From Fomitopsis serialis (lineage: Eukaryota; Basidiomycota; Agaricomycetes; Polyporales; Fomitopsidaceae), in the NCBI RefSeq assembly GCF_022376445.1, contig NW_025955041.1:62001-126000 (forward strand): a stretch of DNA of 64,000 nucleotides, read 5' to 3'. The notes under the pieces were generated by a model. It made no database searches, had not been told where the DNA came from, and saw only the letters and a list, made by a program, of their open reading frames with translations. Positions within the stretch are counted from its first letter, which is position 1; every line of letters starts with the position of its first letter. The position numbers and the translations under genes are program-made. Shown one piece after another: positions 11,860 to 25,560 of the stretch.

Positions 11860-13367
11860 GCTAGTCTCGGGACGGCAGAAACCTATCATATTGCGAGGCG
11901 AGGTCTCGTTAGCAACCACTCGTGCGTTGCCAAGCCGTGCATATCTCCAGGCACTGCTCGCAAGATGTATCTTCGTTGTATCATACTGCCACGCCAGGGC
12001 CGAGCCCCTGTGGGCCTGAAACGTTGCCTCTGCACAATTGCGCGACACCTCCAAGTGGACCATCTGTTCTCAGAAGGATATTGCCTTTCATTTGACGATA
12101 CCCTTCGTGATCCCCTAACCTGCGTCGGGCTAAAGATGTGATGCAGCGCATCTGTACCTTGCTTGTGCTAAATGCATGGCGAAGATTTGCAGCACGGGTC
12201 GGACAGGCGTGAAGTGGCCGCTGTCCTGGCCCACGTTTACGGTAAGCTCATTGCGCTTATTGGAGCGAACCATCATAAGGTGTGATCTTCAACGATCGGC
12301 GCCGTTCGCTCTGGACTCGCACGTATGGGAAATGGACGAGACAAAACGTTCGCAGCCGTGTGCTTCCGGGAATTACTGTGGGACGATGCTGTACCGGCAT
12401 TTCCCTCCACGAGTCCCGGATCTTAATGCGCTATTGTGGCCAGAGCACAGTAATATGTACGTTGTCATTGTGCGAGCTGAATGGCTGACGACCGTGCTCG
12501 ACAGATGAGAATCTTTGAGCACGACAGGAGCGACGTTTTATTGTTGGCGGGACCACAACTGCGATGAAGAATAACGCCTGTCGACAATAATGTTGTTGTC
12601 CTATTATGCTCTGGCCTGGAAGTGTGTCCGGCAAGCATGACGCTGGTGGACGAAATCCAGCGGGGCATGATTGCACAAGGGTGCGGCATTACCAGAGTTT
12701 GCATCCGCCTGCCGTGCGGGTGCGAGTGAGGTGCCTGTCCGAAGCATCCTGGGCGTTCGCCGAGAATAGCGCAGAGCCTGTGTGAGGCTGCGTGCGCCAG
12801 GGCAAGTGAGCAGACGCGCCGTGCCGAGGAGGACGCGCTCGGGGGAACGGTGTGGCAGGGTGTGCCGGTCGGAAGCAGGAAGAGGCTCTTCCCGCGGTGA
12901 GAGCTGTCAGGGAGAGTCTGACAGGCACATTCATTTGAGACGTGCATGAGATCGATTGCGACAGAGGCCGGATCGAACGGGGCAGGGGGGCGCGAGGGCG
13001 GTGCGCGCACTTTTGCCGGGCACTGGGCAGGACGGCGAGGGGCGACGTGGGTTGGCGGGCGGTGGTGGCTGGCTGGCCAGGGCAGCAGGGGCGGCAGGGC
13101 CTGGGCGGGGGCGGGCGTGGCAGAGGAAGGGGGCGTGTGCCTGGGCGAGCGTGTGGCGGAAGAGGGAGCCGGCCAATTGAATCCACAACGGGAGGTCGGT
13201 GCCAGTCTCCCCTTGCGCAGGGGCACGTGCCTCCAGCTGCCCCTGGCCTAAGCTCCGTCATATCGTGCCCAATTATCTCCCGTTCCCTTATAACGCCAGC
13301 CCGCCTCCGATAATGGCCCACTTCACAGCCACCCTCCTCCCCGGGACTCGAGACCAGCCTTTTCAAC
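11860..13367. other. Intergenic, with strongly G-skewed block
   Basis: 1.5 kb between PRP17 and the small secreted peptide gene. The first 1 kb has nothing I can name. From about 12960 to 13180 the plus strand is exceptionally G-rich, with many runs of three to five G. A TTATAA box at 13288-13293 lies 75 bases before the peptide ATG. Long minus-strand Pro/Arg/Ala-rich frames here are a by-product of the G skew. Confidence 0.5.
13288..13293 (+). promoter_or_regulatory. TATA box of the small secreted peptide gene
   Basis: TTATAA, 75 bases upstream of the ATG at 13368, in an otherwise GC-rich stretch. The spacing suits a short leader. It is a good sign that the small gene is expressed. Confidence 0.5.
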
Positions 13368-13648
13368 ATGCGCGTAACCTGGTTGTCTCTGTTCTCCCTC
13401 GCGACTCTGCTTGCCGGCTTCGCGTCTGCAGCACCTGTTCGTCTCCGTTTCGCTTACCCCTTCGTCGCGATCCACTCAATGTCCATTTTTTGCAGATCGT
13501 GGTTTCACCTCAGGTGGAAGGTATCGAGGCGCGCGAAGCTCTCGATGCGGTGAGTCCATCACTCCGGTCGCTTGTGTATCCCTGTGGGTGACAATGTATC
13601 TGCGTCGTGTAGCGTCAGGGCGAGTGGGGTGGATCGAGCAGCTGGTAG
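13368..13648 (+). CDS. Putative small secreted peptide, 52 residues
   Basis: Three exons (13368-13436, 13496-13549, 13613-13648) with GT-AG introns of 59 and 63 nt; the first intron ends in a T-rich tract and TTTTTTGCAG. The first 22 residues (MRVTWLSLFSLATLLAGFASA) are a textbook signal peptide with a likely cut after ASA. The mature part would be about 31 residues and acidic at first (VEGIEAREALDA), ending RQGEWGGSSSW. There are no cysteines. I know no family for it. Candidates are a small secreted effector-like protein or a peptide precursor. The exon chain rests on splice consensus alone, and the last exon could be longer if another donor is used. Moderate confidence that a secreted product is made, low on its exact end. 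Confidence 0.5.
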
Positions 13649-14510
13649 ACACCCATGAGTGGTCTATTGTGTTTTGCAAGCCAGGTGCGTCTCGTCTTCC
13701 ACTCATCTACGCCTACGGCGATGCTCAACGCCTTGCCCGCAGCCCACTCGATCTGCTCCTGCGCCTGGTCGTACCTCACCTTCCTTGTTCTTGTCTCTCG
13801 TCTGCTTTGCCGGTCTGTTGGCGGCGCACTGGGATGGACACGATGCCTTCACTTGCGACGCGTCCGCTCATTCGTTGTTGTTGATCCTGAGTTATTCCGC
13901 TTGAAATTCTGCATTGTACCCCTAGTTGTACTTACTCTACTGTGCAACATCTACTCAGCCCGTTGTAGCCTTTCCAGCCTCTTCTGCAGCGTGGAGTGAC
14001 CAGTCGAGATCAAGAATCCGCCGACTCAGCGTCGAAAATAATGGTTCTCAGGCACCTGTCGGCGGCCGAGGGCCTTCCGATAAGTATATGATCGGTACCA
14101 GATTGCTGGTGACCTGTGGACTTATCTGGATCTGCTGTCAGACCCAGCTGCATCGCGGAGATTTAACCGCGAGAACTTGCCTTCCAAACACAGTTATTCG
14201 GTTCAACTCGTTGCCGGCATCCCAGTCCCCTGCCAAACTCGTTTCACACAGTGCGGCGCTGAAGTAAGCCTCAAGGCTTCGATGACAGCTCGAATGCGCA
14301 CCACTCGCATTCTCACGTAAGATAATAGAGAACAGGAATTGTTGCCTATCCTATCTTGATCCTATCGCCGCGTCTTTGTGGCATGCAGCGCGATAAGCAT
14401 GCAAGAGGCTTGGAGGTCTGTTGTGTCACACGATCCGATCGGTCGCGGACACATCGAATGACATGACCGTTGGGCGCTCGCTCAAGGTTTAGGGCAGGTT
14501 TCTTCGCGTC
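13649..14510. other. Intergenic, no gene recognised
   Basis: About 860 bases downstream of the small peptide gene. Some plus-strand frames look hydrophobic (around 13770-13900) and could be further exons of the peptide gene, but I cannot join them convincingly. The right end is the distal promoter of MCM3. Confidence 0.35.
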
Positions 14511-14545
14511 ACGCGTCTAATTTGCACTCTTTCGACGCGACGCGT
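14511..14545 (+). promoter_or_regulatory. Pair of ACGCGT (MCB-like) sites upstream of MCM3
   Basis: ACGCGT occurs at 14511-14516 and again at 14540-14545, 54 to 88 bases before the MCM3 ATG. In yeasts this MluI cell-cycle box is bound by the MBF complex (Swi6/Mbp1 type), which drives G1/S genes, the MCM set among them. The positions are read directly; use by MBF in this organism is inference. Confidence 0.6.
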
Positions 14546-14598
14546 CTCGACCACCCCCACCACTATACCTATCCTCACGACCACCCTACACGACCACC

Positions 14599-17342
<2,744 letters not shown>

Positions 17343-19185
17343 TCTGGCGTTGTTGGTACTCTGCTGTGCTCTGTTTTGCTTACTGTGGTGTCATTTCATC
17401 TGTATCAATGTTGTATTAGATACTTTAGAATGACCGAATGTCTCACTGGACGTCTCCACTAGCCAAGAGTTCGACGCCTAGAGCTGTGCACGTTCAGTCT
17501 CGCGGTTGACGTTGATCATGCACATGCGTATGGTGTCGATGGGTTCGATGGTCTATTGTGTTCGGAATTCCCTCCCGCCAACGAACAAATCGACAAGAAT
17601 ACTATGGTTGTGCCATAACCAACCTATCTCGGAGACGGTCCGTATGTCCCGCTTTGGTGTGACACTGTTACTTCAGACGGCCCCTACACCAGTAGTACAC
17701 CGGTGTGGCCACCATGCCAGGACACCTAGTGAGGAATGACCCTTTCTTGTGAGTGTCCAGGCAGTGCTACTGATGTCCATTACGCCGCAGCACAGAAAAT
17801 ATTAGTTGTGATACGATACTCACTTATGCCGGTCTAAAGTCGCACAAACTGCGATCCGGCGTAGCAACGCAGCTACACAGTGATCACGAAGTGCATTCTG
17901 GTGAGGTTGAAGTGAAGAAAATAATGGAAATGCGTGGCGCACTCGCAAAGGGAACTTAATGTCCTCAACAAATAGCTGAGCGGCGAACGCATTTCCAGGC
18001 CCTGTTGGAGATGTCTGCGACGCGTCTACTTAGACGCGATTGTCCACGTGACCGCGTTTCGCCAGGCACGAACGCGTCTCCTCCTCGAGGTCGCGTATCT
18101 GACGGGATGACGGAGGCCCCACCCGACGGGCGACTCTCTAACGCAAGTTGGCGAATATAAGTGCGCTGGGATGGAGTTGGTATGACGGGACCGTGCCACG
18201 GGCAGGGGACAATTATCTGTGCGCCCCTAGGACCGAACTAGGACCCCGATAGCAGCTAGGCTGTGGGCTCAGTCGGCGGCAAGTGTTCGTCCGCAGTTGC
18301 TTGTCTGCTGCGTTGCTGTGCACGAATGATGCTTGCTACGGGGTTTGGACCGGGGACGACGGATGCAAATCCTTACCGTACAATCCCCAGAGTCGCCCTG
18401 ACCCCGCGTAGTATTGCATTTGCGGGGGTACCAGCGTGATCGGTAGGCACCTCCTATGTCCGCCAGGTACACAACCAGAGATCAAAGATGCCATTAGGTC
18501 GTGGCTACGCACAACAGCGGCCAGCAGTTGGACAGATAGTTGTGATGATCCCGACCCAGCTTCATGTTGGATTGAAGGTATACCACACCCGCTGAGAATT
18601 GACTGGGATAGAATTCCCGTGCACGGTCCCACTGCCTTGAGTGCACAGCTACGGAGCAGAGCACTTGAAATGGTCTGTGTCTTCAAAAGTCACTCGGACT
18701 CGGTGGATCGCAAATCGCGGAACATACCGCGACCGCAGCGATAGTTGAAGGTGGAGGCAGGAGCGATACTGATGAGTCTGCTGACGTCTTCTGGCCAGAT
18801 GCGATGCATATGCGAGACTGCGAAGCACCCCAGTTTCACGAGGCTCCATACCGCACGACGCAAGCGAGACCTGCTGAACTCCTCTGTGCAGTCGTTGCTG
18901 GCGTACTGCTCCTCGCAGGAAGCGTCCTGTATGAAAGCGGAGGTGCAGGATGCGGGGCCGCGGGGCGCGTGGCAGAGCGCAAGTGTGGCCATGCCAAAGC
19001 GGGCACTGCACGCGCTATTCTTGGGGCGCGGTGGCAGGGGTACCCGCTACGGGACGTCATTCGCGCGAGAGCGCCCCTGTTTCGTTCCTTATTGAAGGTC
19101 TTCGCCAACCTCATTCCCGCCACGCTCCTTCTGTTGCATATACCCTACCATCCTATAGTTATTCACCCCGTCGTCGTCGCCCACC
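17343..19185. other. Intergenic, 1.8 kb, with an orphan MCB-like cluster
   Basis: No gene is supported between MCM3 and the tricalbin. Two ACGCGT sites (18020-18025 and 18072-18077), a GACGCG, a CACGTG (18045) and a TATA-like GAATATAAG (about 18152) sit close together and look like a promoter, but what follows holds only weak frames: plus 18436-18744 and minus 18690-18992. The last 250 bases are the likely tricalbin promoter. Confidence 0.4.
18020..18077. promoter_or_regulatory. ACGCGT pair with no assigned gene
   Basis: ACGCGT at 18020-18025 and 18072-18077, with GACGCG between and CACGTG at 18045-18050. This resembles the sites upstream of MCM3 and between kinesin-6 and SPC105. It lies about 1.1 kb before the tricalbin ATG and 680 bases after the MCM3 stop, which is far for either. 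Confidence 0.4.
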
Positions 19186-22100
19186 ATGCCCGGCGACGTT
19201 TCCTCATCATCACAAGCCCAGGCCCAGGTCAACGGCATCGTTAAGGACGATGCTGCCAAGAACCGCGTACCAGTACACACTTTCGACCCGAACGCGTCCC
19301 CCGAAGCGAAGGGCGTTGCTGCTGGTAAAGGCAAAGACAAGCTGAAGCGCGACAGAGACGACGAGGGTGCCGGTGAGAAAGGTGAGCCTCTGTGTTCTTG
19401 CGGGTATACCTTGGGCAGGCGAGAATATCACGGAGTGCGCCATGGTGGGGCGAGGACTTCATCATGGCTACCATCATGGCGGCACACAGCGAGAGGGCCC
19501 GTACCACTTGCGTGTAGGAACCAATCCGCAACGTCTCGTTTCCCGTGGCCGTACGTGAGTGCCATGTCGGGCAGGTATCCGGATTCCAAAATCAAGCCCA
19601 GCCTGAGGTACTGCCAGCGTGGCCTCGATCGAACCTGGGCTGCACATCACTGTTTTCGAGGGCTGTTTAGCGCGCCATCATGTCTGCAACATATGCAGCT
19701 CAACAGACACTCTCTGCGGGTGACGCGCATATTGGGCTTTGAACCCACTGTATCCACCGGCAGCACGGCGCCTTTCGCGTGTGTGTAGTGCGACCGCCAG
19801 AAGCATGGTCAGAAGCGGTGCGGAGATGCAGTCGCCTGCTTGTTCGTACACCTCTTCGGCAGCATGTATGTTATTTGCTCGCTGAAGAAGCCGCTTGGCG
19901 TCATGTATCTCCGACGCGTAGGAGTTGGGCCAAACGCCAGGCGAGCCTGCTCTGAAGTCGCGAGCTCAGGCGCGGAACCTACTTGTCGCTTCCTCCCTTA
20001 GCGTTGGTCTTATGCATGCCAAACAGAAATGCTCACGGTTTGCTCTAGAGATTCCTGTCGACAACGGTGCCCCCAATGTCGTACCTACCATCACCATCGA
20101 AGACATGTCCACTGAGCCAGAAGGAGAAGTGGAGCACTCCGGAGAGAATGCTGCTACCGATGCAGAGATACCTGGATCCATGCCGTCAGGACCCGCATCA
20201 GTCATACCAGAGTGGTACAAGGTCGGTTGGCGGGAAGTCGGCGGCATCGACGCCCAACATGCGCCCGAAGGAGAGGAGAAGGACAGGTTTGTCCTACAGG
20301 CCTTCATTAAGGAACAATACTATGGCGAATGGTATCACAATGCGGCCATCATCGTTGTGGTACGTCGCTGTGCGCACCTTCTGTAGCCATTGCTGACCTG
20401 GGCCTGCAGTCCGTAATAGTGTCGCATTTTATGACGCGCTTCAACTTCGGCTGGGGCTGGCTTTTCGTCCTCCTCGCATTTTGCAACACCTACTATGCGA
20501 CGTCCATGACGCGCGTCCGGCGGCACGCGCGGGACGACATCCAGCGCGAGCTGGTGAAGACGCGGCTCGACACTGATTTCGAGTCCGCAGACTGGATTAA
20601 CAACTTCCTCGACCGATTCTGGCTCATCTACGAGCCGGTGCTCTCGCAGACGATCATTGCTTCCGTCGATCAGATTCTGAGCACGAACTGCCCCTCGTTC
20701 CTGGAGAGCCTCCGGATGAGCACGTTCACGCTCGGCACGAAGGCGCCGCGCATCGACATGGTGAAGACGAACCCGCGTACTGCGGACGACGTCGTGCTGA
20801 TGGATTGGGGGATCTCGTTCAACCCGAACGACGACAGCAATCTCACAAAGAAGCAGGCCGAGGACAAGGTCAACCCGAAGATCGTTTTGTCTGTGCGGGT
20901 TGGCAAGGGCATTGCGAGCGCGACCATACCGATCCTGCTGGAGAACATCGAGTTCACTGGTGTGCTCCGTGTGCGTATGAAGCTGATGACGACGTTCCCG
21001 CACGTTCAGCTCGTGGATTTATCATTCACGGAGAAGCCTCACTTCGATTGGATACTGAAGCCAATTGGAGGTGAAACTTTTGGTTTCGACATCGGATTTG
21101 TGAGTGGGACTTCAATACTTATCTGATATCCATGGGTTGCTGAGTGTGTATGGAGATCCCCGGTTTGTCCTCGTTCATCCGCGAAATGGTGCATGCCACT
21201 TTGAGTCCGATGATGTACGACCCGAATGTCTTCACCCTCAACCTCGAGCAACTCCTTTCTGGCGCACCGCTCGACACTGCAGTCGGAGTGTTGCAGGTCA
21301 CCGTGCAATCCGCGCGAGGTTTGAAGGGTACCAAGATCGGCGGCGGTACACCTGACCCGTATGTCAGCTTGAGCATCAACAACAGGTCAGAGCTAGCGAG
21401 GACGAAGCACAAGGGCAACACGTACGTCATTTCCTATGCCCCTCCGATGTGTGGCTAAGACGGGTGCCCAGTGTCAACCCGACATGGATGGAGACGAAGT
21501 TCCTCCTCGTCAACAACCTCACGGAGTCGCTGATTCTTTCCCTTATGGATTACAACGACCACAGAAAGGACTCGGAGATTGGGAGCGCTTGTTTGATATG
21601 TCCAAGCTGCGTGAAGATTCGACGCTGGAAGGTCTCGAGGCTCCTATTTTGAAGGACGGAAAGGAGAAGGGTAGCATGAGGTTCGACGTGACCTTCCACC
21701 CTGTCCTCAAGCCTGAGGTCGACTCCGGAGGGAAGGAGTTACTGCCCATGGATACCAGTGAGTGTGACCTCGGATCAATAGGAGAACGAGTACTGACTGC
21801 AGTCACAGAGGTCGGCATCGTTCGCCTGACTCTCCACCAGGCAAAGGATCTTGACCACAGCAAGTCGTCGTCCGGCGATCTGAACCCCTTCCTGCGGTGT
21901 ACACTGGCACCAACGCCACGCCCATCTTCACGACCAACAAGGTCAAGCATACGAACAACCCTGTCTGGGATGCGTCCACCGAGTTCCTGTGCACGGATCG
22001 CGGCTCGTCCGTCGTCACCATCAAAGTCGTCGACGACCGCGACTTCCTCAAAGACCCTATCATCGGCTACTTGAGCGTACGCCTGGAAGACTTGCTGCAG

Positions 22101-25100
22101 GCGGCGCAGGACAAGGAGCGCGACTGGTGGCCTCTGAGCCATTGTAGGAGCGGACGGGTGCGCTGAGTGCTGAGTGGAAGCCACTGAATATGCCTGGCAG
22201 CGTCCATGGTGCGGATCAGTATGTGGCGCCCATCGGCGTGGTGAGACTCTGGCTGAAGAAGGCGACGGACGTGAAGTGGGTGTTCTGTGCGGGGCTCGTC
22301 TCTTGTGCGCATGCTGACCCGATGTCTTGCAGGAACGTCGAGGCTGCGCTGGGAGGGAAGGTGTGTGCGGGGAATGCATCAGTCAGATCCACTATTAATC
22401 CTGGCTTCTTACATCTCAGAGCGATCCATATGTGCGAGTGCAGATCAACAACATCACGCAAGGCCGCACTGAAGTGGTAAACAACAGTAAGAGGCTTCCC
22501 GTTAGAGGTAGCTTCCAGTCCTCTGACAACGCTACAAATAGACCTGAACCCTGAGTGGGACCAGATCATCTACATTCCTGGTAAGTCTTGAAGTGCTCGC
22601 GTTCTAGGGCGTACACACTGACACGGATGGCGCTGCAGTGCATTCACTGAAGGAGGTATGCATGGAAGCGTTCCCATGTATGGGCGCCTCGCTGACCGTT
22701 CTGTAGACCATGATGCTTGAGTGCATGGACTATCAACATCTCACCAAGGTATCTTTGCCACTCCGACCAGCTTCGTGTGTCCACTAACGCACGTCTCTGT
22801 GTAGGACCGCTCACTCGGGAACGTTGAGCTGAAAGTGGCCGAACTGGCCAAGCCTGCAGAGGGAGACTTCCTTTTCGCATCTACCGGCCGGAAGGCCGCG
22901 GAGGAGCCCATCATGTTGGACCACGGCTCATTCAAAGGCAAGCTGCACTACGAGGCTGAGTTTGTGCCCGCTATTCCTGTCAAGGGTATCGGTTTCGAGT
23001 CCGTCCAGAATGAAATCGAACAGGCGACCAAGCGCACGAGCATGACCGACACTGAGAGTGGTACATTCGCAGACGATCGTTCGTCGACATCTTCCCTGCG
23101 CCGCGAGCGTGCCGCATCGAACGTGATCGAGGGCGTTACGGCATCGAGGCCACTGGGCGCGAGCGAGAAGCCAGAGCAGGACGTGGAGAACGGAGCTGCG
23201 CCAGAAGCCCCTGCAGAGCCGGCCACCAACGGCGATGTTCCCGAAGAACACCGTCCCGAGGAGGAAGGTTTGGAGCTCTCGAAGGAGGAGCTTCTCAAGT
23301 ACCGTGAGTTGTGCTTCTGATCAATCGCTCTCTTGGAAGTCGTTAAATCTTGCTTCCTTGTTCCCAGAGTCTGGTATTATCATGTTCAATGTCATCTCTG
23401 GGCAGCTGCACAAGAAGGCGCGCTTGGAGGTCCTCTTGGACGACGCATACTGGCCTGCGTTTAGTACCGTGCGCCCGCGCAGCTCTAAAGCGCATTGGGA
23501 GTATATTGGCGAAGGGTTTGTCAAGGAGCTTGACTTCGGACGTGTTTGGCTGCGCCTCAATGAAGCCGATGAGGGCGACAAGGACGATGTCATCGCTGAG
23601 TGGAAGGGCGATGCGAAACCGTTCTTGGAGCGCGCGATGGTAAGCTTTCCGCAGGGGGATTGTTAGCTCGTGTGACTGACTACTCTGCAAAGGACGGCCC
23701 AACATCATTCGAGCTCCTGCACTCTGGCGACGAGGACAAGAAATCTGTCGTACAGCTTGAGGCCCGGTATCTCCCTGTTCCTGTCAAGCTGGAGCCCAGA
23801 GAGAGCGTGAACAGTACGTAGGCTACAGGCTAGAACTGAATGGCGCACTGATCTTGGTCCAGACCAGGGGATGCTCCGTGTTGACCTTCTTGATGCTCAT
23901 GATCTTCTTGCCGTGGACAGAGGAGGTATGTGCATAGCTTCTGTGCTCATGAAGGGATCGGGGACTTACACATCATAGGGAAATCTGATCCGTTTGCTGT
24001 GTTCCAACTCAACGGACATAAGGTCTACAAGTCTCAGACCAAGAAGAAGACGCTCAACCCGGAGTGGAACGAGGATTTCGTTGTGCAAGTGGTACGTCGG
24101 CGAGCTCTCTTTCGCTTTGGTTAACCCTCACCCGTCGGCAGCCATCCCGTGTTTCAGCGGATTTCATCGTCGACGTGTACGATTGGGACCAGCTTGGGAA
24201 GGCAGACATCCTTGGGTCCGGCAAGATCAACCTTGCAGACATCGAACCTTTCAACTCGGTGGAACACGTCGTTCAGTTGTCGTTGCCCAAGAATGGCCAG
24301 AAGGGCTCTATCAGGATACGTCTGCTCTTCCAGCCTGAAATCATTGTCAAGTCTCGCAAGAACACCTCGACCTTCTCGGCCGCAGGTCGCGCTATGACAC
24401 AAATCGGCCATATGCCTACTGGCGTGGTCTTGGGCGCGGGCAAGGGTGTTGCTCATGTCGGCTCTGATCTCAAGGGCATTTTCAAGAGCAAGGATCATGC
24501 GAAGTCTCAAGCATACGAGGTTGATAGTGACCGAGGATCGGTGGCCGAATTACCTGCTGGCCAGTCATCTCAACCGATCAACGGAACGGGCCCCATGTCG
24601 GCGGCGGCGTTCCCCACAAGCCCTAACCTGAACGGGGATGGCTCCCTGAACGGCCTTGGTTCGGATCGCGGGACTTTGCGCGTCGTTGTGATGGAGGCCA
24701 AGGACATGTTGGCGAGCGATGTCAAGCCCTACGTTGTCTTACGCGTTGGTGACAAGGAACATAAGACGAAGCATTCGCACAAAACGGCGACACCGGAGTG
24801 GTATGTCGCTACGGCCAGCGTTCCTCGTGCATGCGCTCACTCGATTTTGTAGGAATGAGTCATTTACCTTCTCTGCCGCCCCTGCGACGCAACCAAAAAT
24901 GCATGCATGGATATACGATCATAAGACACTTGGGAAAGACAAGCTACTCGGTTCTGCTGAGATCGATGTACGTTCTGTCGTACCACCATTGACATTTTAA
25001 CACTGACGTTCTGTAAAGCTTTGGCGCCACCTGCCTACCGACTCTGGAGTTGCGTCTGCGGAGGTTCACGCCGAACTACGCGAAGGACAGGGCCTCCTGC

Positions 25101-25243
25101 GGATGCGTCTGGAGTTTGACCCAGAAGGCAGCAGCCCGTCACGCTCCCGCACCTCGATGCATTCGTTGGTGGGCACCACTGCCCCCGTCTCGCCCTCGAG
25201 ATTCAGCCTGAGTCGACGGCGAGGCGCTGATCGCGACGATTAA
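19186..25243 (+). CDS. Tricalbin-type ER-plasma-membrane tether (SMP plus five C2 domains; frame breaks)
   Basis: A chain of about 18 exons runs from the ATG at 19186 to the TAA at 25241-25243. After a polar N-terminus comes a membrane hairpin (FNFGWGWLFVLLAFCNTYYATS). An SMP lipid-transfer domain follows, from DDIQRELVKTRL to FGFDIGF, including SADWINNFLDRFWLIYEPVL. Then come five C2 domains beginning near GVLQVTVQSARGLKG, GIVRLTLHQAKDLDH, GVVRLWLKKATDVK, GMLRVDLLDAHDLLAV and GTLRVVVMEAKDM. Tricalbins tether cortical ER to plasma membrane and move lipids in a calcium-dependent way. Three one-base losses interrupt the frame: at 21587-21591 (EIGSA then LFDMSKL), 21895-21898 (NPFLR then VYTGTNA) and 22163 (SGRVR then LSAEWKP). 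The first intron is unusually long, about 667 nt (19381-20047). Confidence 0.9.
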
Positions 25244-25560
25244 GGCCTCGAAATCGGACGGACCTTGATTATATTCTCTATCTGATTCATCTCTTTTCTT
25301 CAATCGACATCGTCTACATCCCACCATGCGTTGATTATTAGCAGCATTTGTACTATTTGGACATTACAGCATCCTATATCCATCGTTAGTCGTTACGATA
25401 GCATGGTGCGATGTGCCATGGTTAACTCTATTCTCGGACCACGTAATGAAGAACGGGCTAACATCATGATCGTCCAATTGCTATGGTGTGTTGTGATGTG
25501 GTTGACTATTCTACAAGATGTGAGTACAGATTGAGCAGATACGTAGTCCATGCATGCAGT
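25244..25560. other. Intergenic between convergent genes
   Basis: 317 bases, AT-richer than the flanks, between the tricalbin and kinesin-6 stops. It must contain both 3' UTRs. Nothing else is seen. Confidence 0.4.

Noticed and set aside
12465..13369. Long minus-strand Pro/Arg/Ala-rich open frames
   Set aside because: They overlap one another in several frames and arise from the G-skewed block on the plus strand; no domain or splice pattern supports them.
18690..18992. Minus-strand frame with mixed composition near the MCB cluster
   Set aside because: No domain, no supporting exons and a plus-strand frame equally open over the same stretch.
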